Source: Candidatus Woesearchaeota archaeon (GTDB lineage Archaea; Nanobdellota; Nanobdellia; SCGC-AAA011-G17; JAPLZO01). From it: a stretch of 38,584 nucleotides of DNA. Position numbers and translations under genes: made by a program. How positions within the stretch are numbered: the first letter of the stretch is position 1; every line of letters begins with the position of its first letter. The stretch covers positions 1 to 38,584 of the forward strand of contig JAPLZO010000043.1 in the NCBI GenBank assembly GCA_026394995.1, read 5' to 3'. Below the pieces are notes generated by a model. That model searched no databases and was not told where the DNA came from. It saw only the letters and a program-made list of their open reading frames with translations. Positions 1 to 7,700 of the stretch are shown here, in pieces.

Positions 1-247
1 AGCTCTATCTTTTATATTTGCAATACAAGAGTATCAACCAGCATCATTTTACTTATTAGATGAAGTAGATGCAGCATTAGATAAAAGAAACTCAGAGATG
101 TTGTCTAGATTAATAAATAAATATGCACAAAAAGCTCAATATATTTTAATATCACATAATGATTCCATTATTTCAGAAGCCAATCAAATTTATGGTGTCA
201 GCATGCAACAAAATGGTGTTTCTAAAGTTGTTAGTCTAAAAATTTAA
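1..247 (+). CDS. smc: SMC-family chromosome segregation ATPase, C-terminal end (partial)
   Basis: The frame is open from base 2 to the TAA at 245-247 and gives about 81 residues. They contain a Walker B/D-loop block (FYLLDEVDAALDKRN) followed by an ILISHND switch, which is the C-terminal ABC half-domain of SMC proteins. SMC dimers organise and segregate chromosomes; here only the end of the head domain is visible, and the rest lies left of the window. Rad50 is less likely because the DEVDAALD wording is typical of SMC. The stop overlaps the end of the convergent VWA gene by 4 bp. Confidence 0.85.
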   Translation, partial: ALSFIFAIQEYQPASFYLLDEVDAALDKRNSEMLSRLINKYAQKAQYILISHNDSIISEANQIYGVSMQQNGVSKVVSLKI

Positions 248-1179
248 GGTAAAATTCTATATTTAGTATTACTCAATGTCCATTCACCAAATAATAAGAA
301 TAGTGCTAGTAGCATTAATAAAAATGATAGATTAAATGATAATTTTGTTTCTTTTGTTGTAGCCAAACTTTTAAAAACATCTTTTAGCTCTTCATTTGTT
401 ACAGCTCTATGATAACTACCTTGAGTTGTATCAGCAATATATTTTAAAGTATCTTCATCTAGATTAGATATTATATTCAATTCTTTTAAAAACTTACCAC
501 CTTCTTGTGTCCCAATACCAATAGTATGAATAACAATTTTTTCTTTACCTATACTTTTTAACGCTTCTTGAGGATTTATACCAATATTATTTTGACCATC
601 TGTTAATAATATTATTATTTTAGATCTTGTACCTGCTAACAATAAATTAGAACTAGTAATAATAGCTTCTCCAATTGCAGTTCCACCAGCAGTTTCAACT
701 TCTAAATTTTTAATAATATCTTTAGCATTACTTAAATCATCACTTAATTCTTGTTTTACAATTGGCACTCCAGAAAAAGATACTATTCCTACTCTAGAAT
801 TTCCTTTTAAAGAATCAATAAATAATAAAGCTGCATTTTTAGCTGCTTCTAACCTATTAGGTTGATAATCATCAGCCAACATACTACCAGATGCATCTAT
901 AGCTAAAACATAATCAAAATCACTTGCTTCTCCCTGATAATATAAAACAGGGCTAGTAACTGCTAATATAACCAATATTACTATAATTAATCTAACAATT
1001 AATTGCCCATAATTTCTAGGTAAAACTTTACCTCCTGTAACACGTTCTATAGCTTCATAATTAGCAAATCTTAATGCTCTTTTTCTTGTATGTTTTAATG
1101 TCCAAAAATGAGCCATTACCAAAATAGGTAAGCTTAATAAAAACCACAAATAAATTTTATCTGTAAAAATTAGCTCCAT
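244..1179 (-). CDS. Membrane-anchored von Willebrand factor A (BatA-like) protein
   Basis: 311 residues. Two hydrophobic segments lie near the N terminus (about 11-28 and 60-80), then a VWA domain with an intact metal-ion adhesion site: DASGS at 95-99, a later TAGGT loop, and LLTDGQNN. A last membrane segment lies at about 283-300. This is the usual design of BatA-type proteins encoded with MoxR ATPases and DUF58 proteins, where the VWA domain binds partners through the metal. It is the last gene of the MoxR-DUF58-VWA operon, and its ATG overlaps the end of the DUF58 gene by 10 bp, which suggests translational coupling. The substrate is not evident. Confidence 0.85.
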   Translation of the reverse strand: MELIFTDKIYLWFLLSLPILVMAHFWTLKHTRKRALRFANYEAIERVTGGKVLPRNYGQLIVRLIIVILVILAVTSPVLYYQGEASDFDYVLAIDASGSMLADDYQPNRLEAAKNAALLFIDSLKGNSRVGIVSFSGVPIVKQELSDDLSNAKDIIKNLEVETAGGTAIGEAIITSSNLLLAGTRSKIIILLTDGQNNIGINPQEALKSIGKEKIVIHTIGIGTQEGGKFLKELNIISNLDEDTLKYIADTTQGSYHRAVTNEELKDVFKSLATTKETKLSFNLSFLLMLLALFLLFGEWTLSNTKYRILP

Positions 1180-2054
1180 CTTCTCTCTCTCAATCTAAAT
1201 AATCTTACTAATTCAGGTATAAAATCTTGGTCAGTTTCCAAAGCTAAAAAATCAATATCGCTTTTAATAAAAAAATTTTTTAAATAATCTTCTTGTTGCC
1301 TTACATAAGTTTCATATTGCTGTCTTATTTCTTTAGGATCAATTAATAATTGCCTACTAGACAAGCTATCTCCTAAAATAATTTCACCAACATTATCAGG
1401 CAAATGCCTATCTCGAGGGTCTCTTATCATTATACAAATAACATCAAATTTTTTAGATATAATTTTCATATGTTCTTCCCATTCTGGATCTAATTCAATA
1501 AAATCTGATATTATTATTACTAAAGATCTTTTCTTTAAAAATTTCATTACAAAATCAAGTGCAGAACTTAAATTGTAACCATCACCGTATAGACTTAAAT
1601 TTGATAATAATTTTAAAAATGCTTGAAATTGTCTTAACCCAGAACCTGGAGGTAAACTTCCACGTATTCTATCATTAAATAAAGCTAATCCTATATTATC
1701 ATTACTAGCTATTCCTACATATCCTAATGTAGCAACTAAATCATTAACATATTCATATTTTAATTTATCAATAGAACCAAATATCATTTTAGAACTAATA
1801 TCAACTAAAAAAAATATATTCAAATTTCTTTCTTCAACAAATTCCTTAACTAATAACTTATTAGATCTTGCACTTGCTTTCCAATCAATTAACCTTACAT
1901 CATCATTTGATGTATACTCTCTATAACCATCAAACTCCAAACCCCTACCTCTAAAAACACTCATATAATTCCCCAAAAAAATAGAATCAACTAATTTTCT
2001 TGTTATTATTTTTAATCTTTTAATTAGATTTGTGTCAACTTTTAATTCTTGCAT
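1170..2054 (-). CDS. DUF58 domain protein
   Basis: 294 residues with the DUF58 signature: GRGLEFDGYREY, then DVRLIDWKASARSNKLLVKEF at about residues 36-72, followed by a VWA-like fold (FFLVDISSKM) without a full metal site. DUF58 proteins nearly always sit between a MoxR AAA+ ATPase and VWA membrane proteins and are thought to be adaptors of that chaperone-like system. No membrane segment is visible. The start is 1 bp from the MoxR stop and the end overlaps the VWA gene, so the three genes form one transcription unit. Confidence 0.9.
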   Translation of the reverse strand: MQELKVDTNLIKRLKIITRKLVDSIFLGNYMSVFRGRGLEFDGYREYTSNDDVRLIDWKASARSNKLLVKEFVEERNLNIFFLVDISSKMIFGSIDKLKYEYVNDLVATLGYVGIASNDNIGLALFNDRIRGSLPPGSGLRQFQAFLKLLSNLSLYGDGYNLSSALDFVMKFLKKRSLVIIISDFIELDPEWEEHMKIISKKFDVICIMIRDPRDRHLPDNVGEIILGDSLSSRQLLIDPKEIRQQYETYVRQQEDYLKNFFIKSDIDFLALETDQDFIPELVRLFRLRERRWS

Positions 2055-2055
2055 T

Positions 2056-3045
2056 TTATGGAATTGGTATTTTTGATAAAATTTCAGAAATTATCATATC
2101 TGATGTTATACCTTCAACCTGTCCTTCATAATTTAATAATATCCTATGTCTTAAAACTTCATGAGCAATTTCTTTAACATCTTGAGGTGTAACATAAAAT
2201 CTACCTTTTAATATTGCATTAGCTTTACTACCTATATATAAACCAATAGATGCTCTTGGACTACCACCCCAACTTATGTATTTACCATACTTCAAATTAT
2301 ATTCATTTGGTCTTCTTGTAACATTAATCAGTTTTACTATATACTCTTTAATATCATCATTAACATAAACCTTTTTAACAAAATTTTGCATTTCAATTAT
2401 TTTTTTCCCAGAAATTACTTCTTTTAGATTATAATCTTCAAAATCCTTTATTGTAATATTTTTTTCTAAAATATCTTTTTCTTCTTTTTCTTTAGGATAA
2501 TCAATTAATAATTTAAATAAAAATCTATCAAGTTGGGCTTCTGGTAAAGAATAAACTCCTAGTGTCTCAATTGGGTTTAATGTAGCTAATACGAAAAATG
2601 GTTTTGGTAGTATCATAGTTTTACCACCTATTGTAACCTGTCTTTCTTGCATTGATTCAATTAAAGCTGATTGTACTTTCTGAGGACTTCTGTTAATTTC
2701 ATCAGCTAATATAAAATTAGTAAATATTGGTCCCTTAATAATAGAAAATCCTTTTTCTTTTGTATAAATAGTCATACCTAGAATATCTGTTGGTAATAAG
2801 TCTACTGTAAACTGTATTCTTTTGAAATCACAACCACTAATAGTAGCCAATGACTTGATTATTAAAGTTTTAGCTAATCCAGGAATACCCTCAACCAAAA
2901 CATGGCCCTTTGATAACATAGCTCTTAATAACCCATCTATAACAGATTCTTGTCCAACTATAACTTTAGACATCTCTTTTTTAAAATTATTAAGAATTTC
3001 TCTATATTCATCTATCTTTATCTTCGCCTCTTTATCCCCATGCAT
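2056..3045 (-). CDS. MoxR-family AAA+ ATPase
   Basis: 329 residues, full length for the family. Walker A is GIPGLAKT at about 53-60, Walker B is ILADEINR at about 111-118, then SALIESMQERQVTIGG and the sensor region ATLNPIE; a C-terminal lid domain follows. MoxR ATPases act as chaperones that mature protein complexes, together with VWA proteins. It is first in the operon with DUF58 and VWA genes. A TATA-like stretch 27 bp ahead of the ATG suggests a leaderless transcript. The gene is divergent from an RHH/membrane-protein pair. Confidence 0.93.
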   Translation of the reverse strand: MHGDKEAKIKIDEYREILNNFKKEMSKVIVGQESVIDGLLRAMLSKGHVLVEGIPGLAKTLIIKSLATISGCDFKRIQFTVDLLPTDILGMTIYTKEKGFSIIKGPIFTNFILADEINRSPQKVQSALIESMQERQVTIGGKTMILPKPFFVLATLNPIETLGVYSLPEAQLDRFLFKLLIDYPKEKEEKDILEKNITIKDFEDYNLKEVISGKKIIEMQNFVKKVYVNDDIKEYIVKLINVTRRPNEYNLKYGKYISWGGSPRASIGLYIGSKANAILKGRFYVTPQDVKEIAHEVLRHRILLNYEGQVEGITSDMIISEILSKIPIP

Positions 3046-3063
3046 ATTTAGAATATAAAATTA

Positions 3064-3079
3064 ACCTATATATATATTT
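3064..3079 (-). promoter_or_regulatory. TATA promoter of the MoxR operon
   Basis: On the minus strand the run AAAATATATATATAGG is centred about 27 bp before the MoxR ATG (3045), the archaeal TATA-to-start spacing, so transcription would begin at or near the start codon. Confidence 0.5.
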
Positions 3080-3100
3080 TACTACCATCTAAGAACGGAA

Positions 3101-3120
3101 AGTTTTATATAGTAGCTATA
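3101..3120 (+). promoter_or_regulatory. TATA box and inverted repeat ahead of the first RHH gene
   Basis: TTTATATA (3104-3110) is centred about 27 bp before the second ATG (3134) of the RHH gene. It overlaps an inverted repeat, TATAG-TAG-CTATA (3108-3120). A palindrome on the TATA box is a natural operator, perhaps for the RHH protein itself (inference). Confidence 0.4.
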
Positions 3121-3133
3121 CTTAATGCTCCGT

Positions 3134-3289
3134 ATGACTACCCACAATATAAAGAAGGGTAACATTAAATTAACGCTTTCTATAGATAAAAAAATTCTTT
3201 CTGATTTCAAAAAATATTGTGAAGAAGAAGGCATCATAATTTCCAAACAGATAGAAAAATTCATGAGGTCAAAGCTTAATGAAAAATAA
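3134..3289 (+). CDS. Small ribbon-helix-helix-like protein
   Basis: 51 residues from the ATG at 3134; an in-frame ATG at 3125 would add three. The protein has a short beta-strand-like start (NIKLTLSIDKKI) and two predicted helices (LSDFKKYCEEEG, then SKQIEKFMRSKL), the pattern of MetJ/Arc-type DNA-binding proteins. I chose 3134 because the TATA box lies about 27 bp ahead of it. The stop codon overlaps the following membrane-protein gene by 11 nt, so the two are probably translated together. Such proteins usually repress their own operon. Too short for a certain family assignment. Confidence 0.6.
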   Translation: MTTHNIKKGNIKLTLSIDKKILSDFKKYCEEEGIIISKQIEKFMRSKLNEK

Positions 3290-4757
3290 CATTAAGTTCA
3301 GAATAGCTGTAATAATGTTTTTAGTACTTTTAGCTATTTTAATACCTAAATTGATATATGCTCAAGAAGAACCATCTGACACAATTAAGGTATCATTTCA
3401 TTATTTAGGTCAAAATATTTCAACAGAAATTGACTTAAAGAGATTCTTTGCAGCAACAAAATTAGAAAAGATATATTATGATTATGAGCCTAATGATAAT
3501 ATTATTATATCTATTGATCAAGACACAGGTGTAGCAACTTTATTGCCTAAACCTGGTTTTAAGGGTACAGAAATAGTTACATTTAAAGCTAAAAATGCAG
3601 AAACTATGAAGACAAATAGAACAAGGTCTCAATTTGAAGAAGGCACTAAAAAATCAGGTTTTGAAGAATTTAAAAAGAATATACTAAAAAATCTAAAATT
3701 AGATCCTATATTAAAAAGAGTAGATGATTTCTTAGATATAATTGACCAAAAAACATCTGGAATATTATTACCAATACGAGCATCTTTAAAAAAAGATAAT
3801 CTAGAAGTAAATATAGCAAATCAAGTTTTCTTAAGATTTAATAAGAATGGTACAAATCCACAATTCTCTATAAAGATTAACACATTAACAGTTCCCTTAA
3901 ATGAAACCTTAACAGCAACATGTTCAGATGGTGTTCAAAATCAAGATGAAAAAGGTGTTGATTGTGGTGGTCCATGTGAAACACAATGTACAAATGAAGA
4001 GCCTAAAAATATTGAAACTCCTAAAAAAGATTATTTACCAATTATATTTTTCACTTTATTAATTGTATTAGTAATAATTGCATTAACAGTATTATCCATC
4101 AAAAGTGAAAAAATTAAGTCTATATTCAAAGAAAAATTTAGATTTAAAAAATATAAGGTTTCAAAATCAGTGAATATAAAGGATATACCTCAGGTTAGTG
4201 AAGGAAAAATTGATCTTAAAAAATTATTTGGAATTGAATTAATACAGAGAATTGATTACTTAGATACAATAAAATCAAAAATGTCAAATAAAGAATTAAT
4301 AAAAGAATTATCTAAGATTATGAAATATTTCCTTGGAAAATTCTTTAATATTAGATATCAGTTTACATTAGATGAATTAAGAAATGAATTGGATGGAATT
4401 AAAATAAAAAATAAAGAGGGTATTATATTATTACTAGAAGATTTATCAGAAATAGAATATAGTCCAAAAGAGCCAGAAATTAAAACAGTATTAGATTTAA
4501 CGCAAAGATCTAAGAATATAATAGGTGAACTATCCAATTTAACACCTATAAAAATAAAAGAGATAAAACCTATGACACCAATAAAAGTAAAGGAACATTA
4601 CATAACACCTCATATAAAGGAACCTAAGATATTACAACAAAAAGAATTTGAAGAAAATTTCCATAAACAAGTTTCTAGCATATACCAGCATATAAAAGAG
4701 AAGAACTATGATCAAGCATTAACACGTTATCAACAATTACATAAAAAGAAAAATTAA
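3279..4757 (+). CDS. Secreted/membrane protein with Cys motif, one membrane span and cytosolic helical tail
   Basis: 492 residues. A signal peptide or anchor lies at about 7-28 (ending IYAQE). A luminal region follows, with a Cys-rich motif at about 214-237 (CSDGVQNQDEKGVDCGGPC, seen in many archaeal and bacterial surface proteins), then a membrane span at about 250-273 and roughly 215 charged, helix-rich cytosolic residues. The last 35 residues read like a TPR or short helical hairpin. Function unknown; the design suggests an envelope protein that signals or anchors inward. It is coupled to the RHH gene upstream and converges with the giant surface-protein gene, overlapping its end by 4 bp. 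Confidence 0.7.
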   Translation: MKNNIKFRIAVIMFLVLLAILIPKLIYAQEEPSDTIKVSFHYLGQNISTEIDLKRFFAATKLEKIYYDYEPNDNIIISIDQDTGVATLLPKPGFKGTEIVTFKAKNAETMKTNRTRSQFEEGTKKSGFEEFKKNILKNLKLDPILKRVDDFLDIIDQKTSGILLPIRASLKKDNLEVNIANQVFLRFNKNGTNPQFSIKINTLTVPLNETLTATCSDGVQNQDEKGVDCGGPCETQCTNEEPKNIETPKKDYLPIIFFTLLIVLVIIALTVLSIKSEKIKSIFKEKFRFKKYKVSKSVNIKDIPQVSEGKIDLKKLFGIELIQRIDYLDTIKSKMSNKELIKELSKIMKYFLGKFFNIRYQFTLDELRNELDGIKIKNKEGIILLLEDLSEIEYSPKEPEIKTVLDLTQRSKNIIGELSNLTPIKIKEIKPMTPIKVKEHYITPHIKEPKILQQKEFEENFHKQVSSIYQHIKEKNYDQALTRYQQLHKKKN

Positions 4758-7700
4758 GGTTTATATATGTCTTGTTGAGCTTTTTTATGTAAAGCTAATA
4801 TTTGATGATAAATTTTCCTTTTATCTTTATTATTTAATTTATCATATAAGCTCATAATATCATTATATAATACTTCAGCACCTCTAAAGTCTCTTGTATT
4901 AATTAGATATTCCAATCTAGGTAATAAATTGTTTATTTGTTCTAATTCATCATATCTTGATTGAACCTCTCTTAATGAAATCTTACCTTCTTTTATAATA
5001 GGCTCTTCTTTATGTACTGTCTTATATATCCTATAACTAATAAAAATAATAAATAATACTAATATCCCAATTATTCCAATTAACCACCAATTTAATTGAG
5101 ATTTCTCAATTTTTTCTTTCTTTGCTAATAAATCTTTACAAGATTGTAAAGCTAAATCAATAGTACTCGAAGCTTCAGCATATTTTTTATTGTAGAAATA
5201 GTCTTCAGCTTGTACAATCATATCATTAAATACACTACATTCTTTATTTTTATTAAAGAATTCTTTAGTAAGATCAATTTTAGATTTTATAACAGATTCT
5301 TGTATTAATAACTCTAAAACAACATCTAAATATAAAGTTGTATATTTACTCAATCTAGGATCATCAACCTTAGCCATTACTTTAATTGTATATCTACCCT
5401 GAGATAATTCATAAGAACTTAAAGTTAAATCTAGGTTCTCATATTGACCCGCTCTCAAAAATGGTATTTTATCTTCACTAAGTTTCATACTTAAATTCTG
5501 GGCATTACTTTCAGTGCTCATGCTAATACCCGTTAAATCGACATCACCATTATTTCTTATAGTAATGGGTACTATAGTAGTATCTGTTGATAATATTGAT
5601 ATAATAGAAGGTACTATTATTTCCAAAGATGCTATTCTTTCTCTTACTTTTCTACCTCCACCACCTCCTCCACCACCAGAACTAGGACTACTAATAGTAG
5701 GTACTGTATAATTAACAGTCAAATTCCAAGTTCTAGAATAACCTTCTCTACTTATATTATCAGTACAATTAACACTCCAATTATAAACACTATTTGGTAA
5801 TGTCACATTAAATGTTTGATTAATAATTCTTGTTAAGTTATAACTTGTAACATTTATATTATTGTTTATAATTAAACTACAATTATTGATACTATTATTC
5901 ACATTACTAGTAACATTATATGTAAAGTTAACCGAATTAGATATAGACCATACAGAATCATTAAATGGATGTATCAATTGAACTATAGGTTTTCCAAGAC
6001 TAACATTAAAAGTCCAATTTTCAGGATAAAAATTAAATGCTTTAGCAGTATCATATACTCTACAATTCCATTTTACATCAACACCCTCAGCTATATCAGT
6101 AACAGTATATGTGCTCTCATTATTAATACCACTAAAATTAACCGAGTATTTTGGACCCCACACACCATCTAAATCATTATAAAATGTTATATTAAATAAA
6201 TCTCCATCTACATCATTTGCACTACAATTGAATATAACAGTACCATCATCATCTGTACTTGCATTAGCAGGACTGTTTAGAGTAACATTTGGAAGTACAT
6301 TTGTTATATTAAACCAAATAGTATAATTAGTAGCATCTATTCCATCAGATGCTTGTATTGTACAATTAGCATCAAAAATATTACTATAATTATATTGTGC
6401 AGGTGTAAAATCTAAATGGTTACCATCAGCATTAATCCCACAATTAACTCTATTAATATTTTTATCTACAACACTATAAATTAAATCAGTACTCTTATTT
6501 TCTACATCTCTAGCATAATCACTTAAATTATAAGTACTATTAAGACCTAAATCATGTAATGCTGTTATATTAAATGCTAACCAATATGGTGCATCATTTA
6601 CACTTAAAACATCTATTGTAATATTAATTAATCCACCTGCTTCTGTATCATTTACTCTTATTGTACAATTAACACTTCCTGTAAAATTAGCATAAGGTGT
6701 TAATGTTAAATTACCACTTGTTATATTAGTTGTACCACAATCTACTGCTGATAAATTTTCTTCTACTATTTCAAAGTATAAAAGATCATGTTCTATATCA
6801 TATGCATATCTCTTTAATGTGACATTAGTTATATTTAATGGTTCATCTTCCCAGATTGTTTGATTAGCTATAGTATGGTTCCACCAAGGTAAATCATTAA
6901 CAGGTGTTATATTAAATGTTATATTTTGAGATGCTTTAGCACCAGCTGTATCTGTTAATGTAAAATTAATAGTTGTTTCTCCAGATTGGTTAGCAGCTGG
7001 TTCAAATGTTACAACATCTGTTGAATTATCTATTGTAATTGTAACAAGAGATAAATTATAACCAGTAGTTGTCCAATTAAGAGCTTGTCTATTAGTTAGA
7101 TTATTATTCATATCCTCTACATCATGAGCATAATCTGTTAAGTTTAAAGTTAAGATAGTATCTTCAAGTGTTGTCTGATTAGGTATTATTGGATGTATCC
7201 AAGGAATTTGATTTATCCATAAAACATCTATTGTAACATTAATTAATCCACCTGCTTCTGTATCATTTACTCTTATTGTACAATTAACACTTCCTGTAAA
7301 ATTACCTGCTGGTAATAAAGTTAAATTATTTCCACTAACACCACAATCAACTGCACTTAGATTTTCTTCCATAATTTCAAAATACAACGTATTTCTTTCT
7401 ACATCACCAGCATAATTTCTTAAATCTAAAGAAATATTTAATGGTTCATTCTCCCAAATCGTCCTATTTTGTATTGTTGCATTCCACCATGGTAAATCAT
7501 TAACAGGTGTTACATTTACAGTTGTAACACCTGTTCCATTATTAAAACTTGTATCTGTTATATTAACTCTAACATTTGATATTCCACTCATATTAGCAGC
7601 AGGCATACCACAATCAACATATCTATTTCCATTAATAGAACAATTTATTAAACTTGAATTACTTTGGTAACCTATTGAATAATTCAATTGAGAAGCATTA

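Noticed and set aside
3082..3264. Minus-strand 60-codon frame
   Set aside because: Its complement encodes the RHH protein, with a promoter and a coupled downstream gene; the minus frame resembles no protein.
5514..5711. Plus-strand frame with a poly-proline run
   Set aside because: It is the complement of the poly-glycine run of the 1817-aa protein and has no start signals of its own.
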